Source of the DNA: Torreya grandis
Taxonomy: Eukaryota; Streptophyta; Pinopsida; Cupressales; Taxaceae
Length of the DNA: 64,000 nt
Direction of reading: 5' to 3'
Assembly (NCBI GenBank): GCA_037957365.1
Contig: JARHVA010003262.1
Span: forward strand, 1,423,501-1,487,500
Both the position numbers and the translations under genes were made by a program. The notes under the pieces are model-generated. The model was not told the DNA's origin. It worked only from the letters and a program-made list of their open reading frames with translations, and did no database searches. Each line of letters opens with the position of its first letter. The first letter of the stretch is position 1. Below, one piece after another: positions 1-11,749 of this stretch.

Positions 1-3000
1 TATCCTTTATGTACAAAGTTTTACATGTTTTACTGGTTTTTTTTCAACTATACATAAATATTTTCAAGGTTTAATCAATTTTTGGTTCACCCTTTAATTC
101 CCATTCTCCAAGACTGTAGAGTTTGCACATAAGGGGAGTACCCTTTGTCTAAGACAAAACAGAGGGAACTTACCATATTTAATCAAACCAATTTAATTTT
201 TATTAGATTATCCATGTTTTAAATATAATTTTAACAATATTTTAGTCCTTTATTTTGTATCTATAGTCCTCAAATGCATTGAATCTTGAGATAGACTTAT
301 GGAGTAGTTGATTGTTTGTAGGGTTTGGGATAAATGCTCTATTGCTTGATATGAGTCCCTTATATGCATGATTTTAATATGATAGGAGCATTATTAAGTT
401 TATATAATCATTATGTATGTATTACCAATCTATTCATCACTCTAACCATCTATATACCCCTCCATACACCTTGAACTTTGAAGACAGTGTACATTTCCTT
501 ATTATGTTTCCTATTTTTTTTCCTTCAAGGGTGACCCGTGAAGGTTTCCTTACATAGTTTAGGATTTGAAAAAAAATTCATAATCTTACTTGAAGAATTC
601 AAAGACTCATTTCATCCATGATCTTGTTCATCTCAGACCTTGAGGTTGGATTACTCTCAATACCAGTCATAGGTAGTTGATTGTGTTACCCTACCTGTTT
701 AACCAAAAATTGATTCCTATATGTGCATATTTTCTATGCTAGACTCTTATCACAATTATTAAAGACTTTAATTTAATATTTAAGGTAATTTGTCATTTTT
801 TTGGACCTGTGTTCACCTTGCCTAGGCTAGAACATCATCTAAGCATCATGTTTCAGTTAATTATCTATCTATAGTCACATATGATTATGTTTGAACCATC
901 AATACCTTGTAGGTGTTGATTTCACATTGTAATTTTTACCATGTTCCTTTTGGATATCTTATGAGGTATTTTGGATTCACCATCTATCAACTAAATATTA
1001 TATCTTTATGCTTAATCCCCTATCATGGATGAAGTAGGAGCTAACCGTCAGCTATAGGTTAATGTCCATAAAGGCAAGGACACCTATAGGTGTGAATAGG
1101 ATCAAAGTTTAGTATATCATCCTCTTGAAATGATAATTTGATCAAAAATTATCTTTAAAACTTCTTATGACCTTTTAATCACGGTGGCATTGTCTAGTTT
1201 TACAACTTTGGGTGGAAAGGTCTCTTTGAAATTCAAACCTATAGATGTCAATGTAGGATTTTAGTGTTCTAAGGTGCATCTTTAGGCCTTATAACAACCA
1301 TCTTCCCTTAGTCATCTATCCCAAAACTTTTCATATTCCTTATCCTATGTTTAAACTACAATTCATAGTCATTTACATGGGTCAAGATCCCTGGTAACCT
1401 TTCCATATGACCTCAACAAAATGTTTAGGTGCTCTATTTTCTTGTTTTAATGAAAAGGTCCCTAAAAAAGTATTTTCACATTTGGAAATAATATATCATC
1501 TTGCCTATACACTTAGCATTCCGAACACATGTGTTATGATATATATAACACACTAGGGCTCTAATAAATGTTCTAAATTGTGCTCCAACACTTCATATAG
1601 ATATCTTTATATCTCTATGATTCCACATATACGTGGAAATTTTCATGTATAGGTAGAGGATGCAAAATTGTAGGTAGTGAGTGATGAGTGTAAACAATGC
1701 ACTTTTTTTTGGCCTTTAATGAGTATTACACCTTTCTCAAATATTGTAAATAGACTCTCTTTATTATCAATACTCCCTTCCAACATGATTGGTCCTTATG
1801 AGATACCTATAGGTGTATGTTTATGACAAGAGACTATGCTAAAGTGTTGTATTTGATTACCATAGTCCTTTTTTCACTCTTTGAAATATCCACTTATTTT
1901 TTCATATTATAAGATCATTATCAACATCTTGAAACCATAATTACTTCTCCATGAATTCTATACATACCTTTATTATACATAACTCACCATGGTTGTGGAT
2001 GAATCCTCTAAAAGAATCCTAATTATAAAGGGGTTCTAGTCATCACAACTGAATACATAACACTTTGGGGAGCTTAGGTTTATTGTTCATGTAAAATGGT
2101 ATGTCCAAAATCTTATGAACTCAATCACAATTTCATGGATGTGGTTAGATCTTTGTATAGCTCACCTAGTTGACTGTGTATGGAAGTCATATGGTAATTG
2201 ATTGTATGGAATTTTGTGACTAAATAATCATGGATATTTATTTTTAGGATGATATTTAAATGTGAGGAAATCAAAATTACATTGGAAAGATGATAATGGA
2301 AACCATAACATGAAGATTCTCAAATGATGGAAACTTGCCTACCACATAGAATGGTGCCTTCTCTTACAACTTGAGATACTTGGCTTATCCAAACACCTTG
2401 AAACATGAAAAAATAAACATGGGTAAAATTATTTAATATATTCAAAATAATCTATAAACAACATCATTAGATAGATTATATGAAATCATCCAAACAAGAT
2501 CAAAACGTATAGGTTGTAAGAAAGAGTGAGTAGAAAAACACAACTAGATTTTTAGATATGGTTCATAGAGAAAATTTGACCAATATTCAAAATATTTATA
2601 TGTAAATATATCTCTCTAATTTTAAATTCACCTCCCAATGGTGTTTGACCTGTAACTTCTCCAACTAGCCATATCAAGCACAAACTCGTTTACTAGTTCT
2701 ATGTGTCTAGAACGGTGAAGAAGGAGTAGAATAGTTTTATCTCACATTTGGAACTTTTATAGTTTATAAATCATGTAATTTAGTTTTAAGAAGCTTAATA
2801 GTCATTTCAAAACATTTTCCCATGTGTCACACTCTCTCATGTTCTATATAAGTGCCAAACTCTTCCTTTTTCAATTGATTTCCTAATTTTTTGTTAGATA
2901 ACCTACAAGTTTCAGATGAACTAGTATTCCTGATAGGAAATCTGACTTATTAGATGTTTTAAAGTAAACTAAAAACTTGTATACCTTAAAAACTATTCCA

Positions 3001-3200
3001 TTTGCATTTATGACCCATAAATGCCTATTAAATAACTTAAAATGCCATATTGACTAGTTAGACCATGACCAAGGCTAAAAAGTCATTAAATTACATCAAA
3101 TAGAATATAAACTACCTTATGACAAAATATTAGACCCATAAAACATATAAAGATCAATTTTTTACCTATAGGAGTCCTAATTTGACCCATTAGGGTCAAA
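1..3200. other. No gene recognised; AT-rich repeat-like DNA
   Basis: I see no open frame, RNA gene or recognisable domain on either strand. The stretch ends where the RNase H remains of element D begin near 3200. D's expected reverse transcriptase is not visible here, so D is either truncated or interrupted at about 3200. The sequence may be decayed LTR or other repeat, but I found no second copy of it in the window. Confidence 0.5.
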
Positions 3201-3850
3201 TTTGGTCAGTAGTAAACAAGGCATTTAATCCTTATTTGGTAAAGTGAATTTTTTGAGGAGATTCATTCTTGACTTTACCAAACTTACCAATCACATATTT
3301 AGTATGATTAGAGGTAAGTTTAATGTTAAATGGAATAATGAGGGTAAATAATCTTTCAAAGAGATAAATACTTCTATCTATAAATCACCCACTTTAGTTT
3401 TCCCTAACTTTAATAAGGTGTTCAATGTTTATTGTTATGTGTCTGAGCATACCTTATTTGCAATCTTGGTACAAAATAATGATGAAGGTGCTGAATAACC
3501 CATATCCTTTATTTTTTTTTTGAAGGATCATGAAATAAAATACTCTCTAATTAATAATCATGCATATGTATTAATAAAGGCACTAAAGTAGTTTAGAAAT
3601 TATATCTTGAATTCACATACTATCATCATGGTTCAAACCTAGCTATCAAGTCCATACTAACCCAACAAGAGCTTGGTTAAAAGTAAGGAGGGTTGATATA
3701 AAAGTTTAATTATTTTAATTTTGACATAAAACCTACTAAATTTTTAAGGGGTCATGGTTTATGTCAATTAATTTTTGAAAAGAAGTATGATGATGCAATA
3801 GAAGGAAAATCATTAAAATAGGTTCATGATGTCTTTTTTGTTAGCACTAT
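3200..3850 (+). pseudogene. Decayed Ty3/gypsy RNase H (element D)
   Basis: Conceptual reading of the plus strand, with several stops and frame changes, gives the usual order of a Ty3/gypsy RT-connection and RNase H. A 'KVFNVYCYVSEHT' stretch near 3410-3450 matches the first catalytic region, where the expected Asp is already replaced. It is followed by an 'EIKYSL' region, then 'FRNYILNSHTI' near 3590-3620, which corresponds to the F-R-x-Y-L-L block. In life this domain degrades the RNA of the RNA-DNA hybrid during element reverse transcription. It lies just upstream of the integrase remains of the same element. The protein is clearly non-functional. Upstream RT is missing. Confidence 0.6.
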
Positions 3851-5004
3851 GGACAAGAGGTATTCAAATATATCTCACTTCCTAACTTATAGGGAGTGTA
3901 TAAAATGTTTGAGAAGCAAGGAGAAAATAAAAATAAAATTGATAGATGAAAAATACATCATAATGGGACAATGCTCTTTTCAAGAGAGGTATTACTGGCA
4001 TGTTCCTAAGGTGAAATTATAAGGAACAAGCGAAGATGTAGTTGGAATATTTTCATATCAAAACATGTGGTTATGTTTTTTCATCACCTATAATAGCACA
4101 CATTATCCTTAAATTTTATTACTATTGGCCCACACTTTTCAAATATGCTCAAGAGTGGGTATCCAAGTGTTAATCCTATCAATAATTTTTATGAAGATCA
4201 AGTTGGTAGCTCTTCCTTTGAAACAATTGTAATTAAATAACCTTTCCAATAGTGGGGTATTTATTTCATAGATGTGTTAAATCCTTATTATATTTTTGGT
4301 CACACCCATGTCTTTGTTGTGATGAATTACTTCATGAAGTGGGTTGAATCCATTCTAGTTGAGCAAACTACTTCTGAAGTAGTGTACAATTTCATTAAAG
4401 TGAATGTACTACTTAGGTATAGATTTCCTTACAAGATAATGACTAAAAATTACTCAAATTTTTATTCTTCCAAACTCATTATTTTTTATTATGGATATAA
4501 TATTTACTTATCCCATTATTTAGACAACTAAACTCGAGCTAATGGTCAGGAAAAATCAAGCAATAAGAATTTAGTCACTATAATCCACAAGCTAGTTGAT
4601 GAGAACCAAAAAAATTGGCACAATAATTTATATTACATGCTTTGGGATAAAAACATTACTAAAAATAGAGATACCGGTTTGTCACCCTTTTAACTCATGT
4701 ATGGTATTGATGATACCATTCTTATCTAACTAGAGATGCTAGCACTTCATTTGGCTAAAACAGTTGAAGACCATAACTTTAGATGTTCTTTGGAGAAAAT
4801 AATCCTTTAATTTAATATATTATAGGAATTAAGGGTTAAAATATTCAATAATATTACCAAACACTATAAAAAGGTGAAGTCCATCTTTAAAAACAAACCT
4901 AGATAGTGAGATTTTCAAATTAATGAACTTATCCTCTTATGGGATAAATGACATGAGCCTAAGGGTAGTCATGGTAAGTTATATTATCTATGAAATGGGA
5001 ACGT
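3851..5004 (+). pseudogene. Decayed Ty3/gypsy integrase, 5' part (element D)
   Basis: Integrase inserts element cDNA into the host genome. The zinc-binding HHCC region is hinted at around 4070-4180 ('YYYWPTLFKYAQEW' in one frame). The catalytic core is the longest open piece, 4274-4531 (85 codons), with 'GHTHVFVVMNYFMKWVE' matching the conserved GHxY(V/I)LVAxDYFTKWVE block. The catalytic Asp in that block is replaced by Asn. Further downstream come a WHxxL region near 4610 and a C-terminal 'ELILLWDK' near 4925-4950. The frame stops at 5004, where the LTR of element A starts, and resumes at 15683. The lineage looks Athila/Tat-like. It carries many stops and is dead. Confidence 0.72.
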
Positions 5005-5935
5005 TATGGTCTAAATTTTCACCCATGAGGGTAGTTATTCAAGCTCCTTCCAACTAAGCCATATAATGGGAACAACCTCAGGATGTGGGTGTCCTATGGT
5101 GAGGTTGAGCCTCCATAAAAGGCTAGATTCCTTTTGGATATATCACCTACACTAACCTGTGACTTGGAAAAGGGAGATAAAAGACACTAATTGTATGAAA
5201 AAATGTAAAAATGAGGTGATGCACCAATTTTTTTAACACTTTTTCTTGCAAAAGACACACTATAGGACACTATAGGTCACTTTATTCACTATTTGAAAAG
5301 CTTCCACATACGTATTTCATTAAAAGGAAAGAAATAGATATTAATTTAACATGGGAGGAGATTTTTACACTTCAAAACTAATAAATATACTATATATTCA
5401 CTTATAATGACCTCTGGGAACTACCAAACACTTCATGAAGGTGAGGAATTTAGACAAAGGCAAAGGAAATCATGGATTCACTTAACCACATCAATGAACT
5501 CATAAGACACACTTCAATTTAGATTGTAAATGGAGGAATTTAGTCTCTATTATTTCAAATAGGTGTTACAATACAAATTTTTCATAGCCAAATCATAAGT
5601 TTCTCTACCTCTAAGAAAAGTATCTAAGAGTCATCCCCCTTAATGGGAAAGAAAATGGAATATATATAAGAAAGGGGAGAGAGATGGAACTAAATAAATA
5701 ACCCTTAATAAATGTGAGCCATCCAAATTTTTTTAATTAACATTAATATAAGGATGTTGAGTCATAATCCATAAAATAATAAGTCCATAAGGACCTTGGA
5801 ACACTAAATGCCGCACTGTCTTCCTTAATCATGCTTGATGTTCTTCACGTTATCAGGAAGTTACTTGAGCTTGATCATTGATGTTATTTCTAACATTCCT
5901 TGTATAGTCACCATTCTACCATCACTTATAAATCC

Positions 5936-5995
<60 letters not shown>

Positions 5996-7179
5996 GGATG
6001 AAAACCAATCACCATATTGGTTTTAATATAGTCATGATTGCAAATGCAGATCCATCGGTTAGGTGTTCTTGACTCTGAATGAGTCATAAAACCTATGTCT
6101 AAAATCTCTTGATAAGTTTTATATGGATTTAATGGCATTATATATATTTATAAGGTATATTATTGGTAACTTAGATCACATTTTATCTTTAATTTATGTA
6201 TTATACCTACTTGGGGTGGTAAAATCCTTTCTCCAACATGTTTGCCTTCGTGGCATCCCCTTGAAATATTTGCTCTAGTTTGACCTTAGGTCGCATTTGC
6301 TCTTTATTGAAGTCCCTTAGATTTTGAATTTTAATATTAAATATTGATATTGATCTAGGTATTTTATATTAAAACACTTTAAACCTTCATAATTTTCCAT
6401 TTATTTGTGATGAATAATTTGATGAGTACCTTTGGATATGCTTTGTCATACACCATCAATTTTCCTTTGTATGGCTCAAATGCATATCGTTGATTTACCT
6501 AGTAACTACCATGATCATGACACTTGATAAATTATTGATTATCTTCAGTATTTTATGACCTTTTTAATTTGATATTTCCATTGATCTTGGTTGAATTATC
6601 AAATATGCTTTGTTATATCTTTAGGACACACTAAAATTGTTAATTTCCCACTCGTTGTTAATCTTCTTTGTTACAATAGATTGCACACCATTCATCAAAT
6701 TTAACCAATTATATTTGTTAGTCACTATTCACCATTAGATATTGGATTTATTATGTAATGTAAACTAATGGATCTTTTATAACATTTTAATTAAAATGGT
6801 CATTTGTTGCAGCTTTAAATTGACATCCCCATGCATGTCTCGAATTGTTGGTTTAACTTTGAAGCTCTATATCTTGATATACAAAAAACATAAAGATATT
6901 AAATTTGTATAGGATGATATAATCATGAAATAAATAATTTCCATTTGATAATTAGGATATGATATACTTCCTAAGTAAAATTATTAAATTCATAATCAAG
7001 CTGACCCATTCATTTTTGTGTGATGTGTCATGATGGTCTGATCTCTCTAGACTTGTGCAAATCATTTTTTGATCATCCACTTAATCAAGAACTATATTTA
7101 TCTTGATAAAAACATTCCATGAGTTATATAACTAATACATCTAGATGAGTTCCTATATTTGGGCAAAAATTGGCCAACA
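5005..7179 (-). repeat. Element A 3' LTR
   Basis: Direct copy of 13529-15682. Shared landmarks include the region near 5060-5140 and its partner at 13585-13660, and the region 6211-6320 with its partner 14721-14830. Minus-strand start is TGTTGGCCAATTTTTGCCC; its end is near the plus-strand sequence TATGGTCT at 5005 (TGTGGTCT in the other copy, giving a CA end). It contains a long AT microsatellite absent from the partner. Confidence 0.82.
5939..5993. repeat. (AT)n microsatellite inside element A 3' LTR
   Basis: About 27 uninterrupted AT units. The matching position in the sister LTR, near 14485-14500, has only a short imperfect AT run, so the expansion happened after insertion. The small open frame across it (repeated Tyr-Ile) is not a gene. 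Confidence 0.95.
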
Positions 7180-7507
7180 TTTTTGGTGACTCGGCTAGCC
7201 TGACCAACCTGCTGGTCATGGAACCTAGAATCTGATCAAGCTTGCTCATGATCACTATATAAATGAGTTTTACATAGAAAATAATTATGAATAAATATCT
7301 TAAACACATTTAAATAAATGAGACACAAAAAAAAAGTAAAAAAACACACTAAACAACTACCTAAATAATAGAAAAATAACAAACAGAGCAAAGTGCAAGA
7401 ACACTTAGAGATAAAGACAGACCTGTCTACCTATGTATAAAGATCATGAGATAAAACTAGTATAAAAACTTAAGATATATCCCATTGATAGGGATGATAA
7501 GGATCTA

Positions 7508-8560
7508 TCAATTTAACCTATCATGCTTAAATGCATTACTCTCATTAAAACCTATGATAACATAATGCCCATTCCAAAGACAATCAAACTTAGAGTGTTT
7601 TCCTAGTTTTGCATGGTCTTCATCCCATTTGAGGACTATATCACCTTGTTGGAATGTCTTTAAGGAAGATATCTTATCAAATGGCCTCTTCAATTGGTGA
7701 TTATTAGATCAGATAATGTGTATAGTATTTTCCCTCATCTCCTCTAGCTATCTTATCTCATTCAACCTTATCTGCATAACATCATCCTCTAGGAGCTCAA
7801 TTTGATGCGCAAGGTCTAACATAGGAAGTTGAAAATATATAGGAATTTTTTCTTCTTTCCCATAGACAATAATTTATGGGGCATGTCCATTTTATTTCCT
7901 AGGTATCACTTTATCTTCCCATAGGGTAGTCCTCAGTCTATTATGCCAGTCCCTCTTACCATCTTTGATATTTCTCTTGACAATCCTCAACAAGTTATTA
8001 TTTTTGGACTTTGCTAGTCCATTGCCCTATGGGTAATTATTATAGGATTCATTGAGATGAATTCCATGTGAAATATCCCACTCACATACCTTTTTACTAT
8101 TGAATCCTAATACATTATCATAAATGATTTTAGAAGGCACATTGAATCTAGTCACAAGGTTATCATAAAAGTTTAAAATGAAATCTTCATTAGCTTCCTT
8201 GAGAGAAGTTACTTCAACCCACCTTGTAAAGTACTTTTTAGTTGTAATGATCCATTTATGTCCTTTACTTGGAGGGGGTGGATCATCCCTATGAAATCTA
8301 ATCCCTATTAAATGAAAGGATGTTCTACTTATATGGGTTATAAGGGAAGGGAAACCAATTTTTGTTTACCAATAAACATTACACATTTTGGGAATTTCCT
8401 TACCCAAGAGTGTGCATCTATAAACATTATTAGCCAAAATTACCCATATCTAATGATTTTATAGGTTGTGGTCTTGAAATCAAAGTTTCCATCAACTATA
8501 CCATCATGGAATTGCTCAAGAAACTTGTCTATTTAGCATGATTCTACACATCAAAAGCAT
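7508..8560 (-). pseudogene. Element A integrase remnant
   Basis: Minus-strand reading with scattered stops shows an integrase. Near 8280-8220 a 'GLDFIGMIHPPPSKGHKW' block leads to 'TKKYFTRWVEVTSLKEA', the core around the first catalytic Asp. Near 8125 'VPSKIIYDN' covers the second Asp. Near 8050-8000 'YNNYP' precedes a GNG motif, the third catalytic region. The last open piece, 7508-7693, holds 'FQQGDIVLKWDEDHAKLGKH', the typical C-terminal DNA-binding block, followed by an F-D-x-L-W-x-G segment. It comes after the second RNase H and before the 3' LTR, as in the Ty3/gypsy order. It cannot make a working enzyme. Confidence 0.82.
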
Positions 8561-8779
8561 GCCTCTTATATCTCTCTTAAAAATTAATCCATCTGTCAAG
8601 ACATAAGATATACTTTGAAACCTAAAGTGCCTTCTATTGGTTCTATCTAGTCTTTTAGGATATTGGTCAGCATCAATAAATCTGAGTATATCATGTGTCT
8701 AATTGAAAGGTGTGTTGTCTTCAGTTGCCTATTGGCTATCATGGATTTCTAACACTTTATATTTATCTTGTTTTACCTC

Positions 8780-9250
8780 TATTGCAAGGTTTCCACATAA
8801 CCCTCTACCCCTTAAAAGTTTATTAACTCTAGCTTTAAGGTCATACTCTATGCATTTTGTCACCCATCAATTCATTTTCTCTTTGAGGTCTCTATTGAGT
8901 ATAAACTCTTTAATACTTGGGTGTACCACCATGAGTATGATCTTACTACTAGAGACCATGTGCCTAAACATATTCAAACCTCTCACTATTTTAAGAATAT
9001 TTTTATATAAAAATATATACATCTTCTCATACCCCTCTAAGGTCTAACTAAATAAATCAATAGACTACTCCAAACCTTACTCATTCTACTACATTAACAT
9101 GGTAGATATTTTATCCAATGTAGAGAAGGCATATAAGTAGAATTATTTATTAAAATTAGGATTAAGAAGTGTAGGGTCATGAGATATGGCCTCCTTCATG
9201 GCCCAAAACTTCTCTTACCTTATTTATTCCATGTAAAATCCTTTCATTTT
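8780..9250 (-). pseudogene. Element A second (post-RT) RNase H remnant
   Basis: The minus strand shows 'SSKIILMVVHPSIKEFIL' near 8960-8910, followed by a W-V-T-K segment and 'EYDLKARVNKL' near 8850-8820. This is the end of the standard Ty3/gypsy RNase H, where the consensus has a YLLG/H-x-x-x-K block and then a tryptophan. It directly follows the reverse transcriptase thumb region. The plus-strand 114-codon open frame over the same bases is a shadow. The catalytic residues cannot be judged because of decay. Confidence 0.65.
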
Positions 9251-9900
9251 ATTAACATATGATTAAGAGACTCGACCAGCTCTATAAAGCCTGGGATAAA
9301 CCTTCTTATAAAATTAATCTTTCCTAAGAAACTCTACAAACCCTTATTATGATTGGACAAGGTTAAGGATAATATGGACTCAACTCTTTCAAGATCTATG
9401 AAAATACCATCCTTGGATATTGCATGGCCTAATAACCTACCCTCATGAACACCAAATATACATTTTTTTAGGATTTAATGACACTCCGATCTCTCAACAT
9501 CTTTCAAATATTAACCTCAAGTGAGCAATGTGATCCACTGGGTCCTTTGAGAAAACAATGATGTCATCTAGGTAAATGAACACCATGTCATTAACCAATC
9601 CTTTAAAGGCAACATCCATTTCCCTCTGTAAAGTTTCTCCAACATTAGATTTATCGAGAGGGCATTTTCATATATGAATAAGTGCCCTACTTTGTGGTGA
9701 TGGTAGTCTTATGCCTATCTTCTTCCCTCACCATGACTTTATTATGAACAAAGTAACCATCAAGAAATGATAATCTCTAAGAACCTGCCACATTTTGAAG
9801 AATCTAATCCATTAAGGGTAATGTGTAATTTTCTTTTAGGGACACTTTATTGAGGTCCCTAAAGTAAACACATAATCATATTTCCCCATTCCTCTTCCTT
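9251..9900 (-). pseudogene. Element A reverse transcriptase remnant
   Basis: Reverse transcriptase copies element RNA into DNA. On the minus strand I read 'CVYFRDLNKVSLKENYTLP' near 9870-9810 (the palm entry block), 'LSFLDGYFVHNKVMV' near 9770-9725, and the catalytic 'FIYLDDIIVFSK' near 9580-9548. The YLDD codons are at 9563-9574 and are intact. These are followed by 'VSLNPKKCIFGV', 'GRLLGHAIS' and 'LRKINFIRRFIPGF' in the thumb region. Several stops interrupt the frame. It sits between an upstream RNase H and the usual downstream RNase H, so the element had two RNase H domains. Confidence 0.88.
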
Positions 9901-10479
9901 CTTGGCACAAGATTCTCCACCCATGAGGAATGTTTAATGAGGAATATTATATTTGATTCAATCAACTTAAATATTTCCCTTCTCATCAAATCTTCCACTT
10001 TTGGTTTGATAGGCTTTTGTTTCTACCTAACTAATTTTGCATTGCTCTCTAGTTCAATGGTATGTTGTGCAAGTTTGGGATCAAAACCCTTAAAATCCCT
10101 ATATTCCCATGTTAATACATCAGAGAAATCTTGGAATAAAGAAACAAATGTATCTCTCTCTTTTGTTGTGTTAATCTTTTATAACTTCAATAATTTATCT
10201 TTGAAGATATTTATCCTTTCATAATGTTCTACCTTGGCTAAGATACATGCCTTACCTCTTCTCACTAGGTCATCTTCATTGAAGATGCTTTATAATGTCA
10301 TAAGCCCCTTAGATAGCTTCTTAGATCTCAGCTACATTATTTGATCATCATACTGATGTTGGAGTTTGATTTGATTCTTATGGTAGAATTTTACCTCCTA
10401 CATCAGAAAACATATAATTTGGTCATCATTATCAAACACTTGCCAACTCACCTCATTTCTAGGTACAATTATCTTGCAT

Positions 10480-10985
10480 ATAACCTTGATTTTGTATTGA
10501 ATTTAGTTTTCTTTGACTCTTACAACCTCATACTAAGCACCAATGGCTGCAATATTATCTGCATGTTGATTTTCCTCTCTTCGTATGGATTGTATATTGA
10601 ATGCCAAGAAGTCCTCTATGATATCCCATACATGATGCTTGTAAGCTTTCAAATGATTTTTCTTGACTATACTTATACCTCTCACTTATTGTACAACAAG
10701 CTCACTATTACCCTTGACTTGAAGAAGTTTGACGCCTCTTCTTCTTGCCTCTTGAAAACCATGTAAAAGATCCTCATATTCAACTATGTTTGAAATTCAA
10801 ATGAATTGAAATATTGTAGTTAAATAGTACTTATGATCTGAGGTTGAAACTAACATGGCTCCAACTTCACTACCATTTTTTGACCTTGATACATTAAATA
10901 ATAAAGTCCATATACCATCTTCTTCTTGAGTGGTGTTAGGTAGGAAAGGCATAGCATCACCCTCCTCATGCATATAATACATCAC
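10480..10985 (-). pseudogene. Element A upstream RNase H remnant, between protease and RT
   Basis: The minus strand gives 'GIWTLLFNVSRSKNGSE' near 10925-10875 (consensus W-T-L-x-F-D-G-S), so the first catalytic Asp has become Asn. Then come 'NIVEYEDLLHGFQEA' with the Glu region, 'VKGNSELVVQ' (Asp of the GDSELV block changed to Asn), and 'AFNIQSIRREENQHAD' with the final Asp near 10510. The fold resembles the archaeal-type RNase H found in plant Tat elements and L1 LINEs. Its place is unusual: it precedes the RT. The same arrangement occurs in elements B and C. Two of four catalytic acids appear lost, so it is inactive. Confidence 0.78.
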
Positions 10986-11399
10986 TAAGATTAGTTCTAT
11001 AATATTAGTTTAGGGATCAAATATATGATTGTCAACTACCCATTAATCCGAGTATAGGTCTAAAATTACTTCAAGATGGTCATGAGGCTCTTGATCACTA
11101 GAATTTTCATCTTCATCTAATATGGTATAGTTGATGTTTGCAAGGTTAGGCATATAGGGCTCTAGATGTAACCTAGAGATAGGTTCTAGACTAATAGTGA
11201 CTTTAGTCCCATATCTAGTCCTAAAAACCATGTATGACTAGTTAGAGGACAAATAACCCCCAATTTTTGTAGTAAAGACCATAGATATGCGTACAAAAAA
11301 ATATGGAGGTAGGTATACAACCATTACATCCTAAGTGATGACACAATTTGGGTAAGATACCAATATGATCTTAAGGTATTTTAATATACCTACTATTTT

Positions 11400-11720
11400 A
11401 GTGGGGGGACCATGCAACTAGAGAACACCTTTTTCATTAGGCACATAGTTAAGCTCAAGATCATTTGCTATGGATTTAGGCATAAATAATGTTTAAGATC
11501 CTAAATCTATCATACAATTGTGCACTAAGTAGTCCCCTATGATGATTGAAAAATATAATTGAGGGGGTTTGATAACCTTAGGTGGATGAACAACATTATG
11601 AACTTGACCTTTACTAGGAGCTTGACTAGGAACTTGAATTTGACTAGGTTGACTATTATTGGTAAAGATAGTGTTCACCTTATCAATTATCTCATTCACA
11701 TGAGAAGGCTTGGAAAGTTC
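11400..11720 (-). pseudogene. Element A aspartic protease remnant
   Basis: The open piece 11493-11699 on the minus strand ends with 'YFSIIIGDYLVHNCMIDLGS', equivalent to the retropepsin block ending in D-S/T-G-A. The Ser/Thr of the catalytic triad is a Leu here. The aligned piece in element B (51547-51822) reads 'IVCDCLIHNSMIDSGAS', which supports the call. A retroviral-type protease cuts the Gag-Pol polyprotein during particle maturation. The upstream 'PSQAPSKGQVHNVVHPPK' linker is Pro/Gln-rich. A stop follows directly after the active-site block. Confidence 0.72.
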
Positions 11721-11749
11721 TTACTAAAGAATCTCTTTATATCCTAGAA

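Noticed and set aside
4274..4531. An independent 85-codon gene
   Set aside because: Its motifs are those of a Ty3/gypsy integrase core, and it continues into other frames on both sides, so it is a fragment of element D.
7180..7200. TTTTTGGTGACTCGG beside an LTR, resembling the primer site of Ogre-type elements
   Set aside because: Orientation shows that this is the 3' LTR side of minus-strand element A; the primer-site candidate is at 13502-13521.
8703..9047. Plus-strand 114-codon open frame
   Set aside because: It is antisense to the second RNase H of element A, which has recognisable motifs on the minus strand.
9937..10766. Plus-strand open frames of 95 and 141 codons
   Set aside because: They lie antisense to the RNase H-RT part of element A and show no domain of their own.
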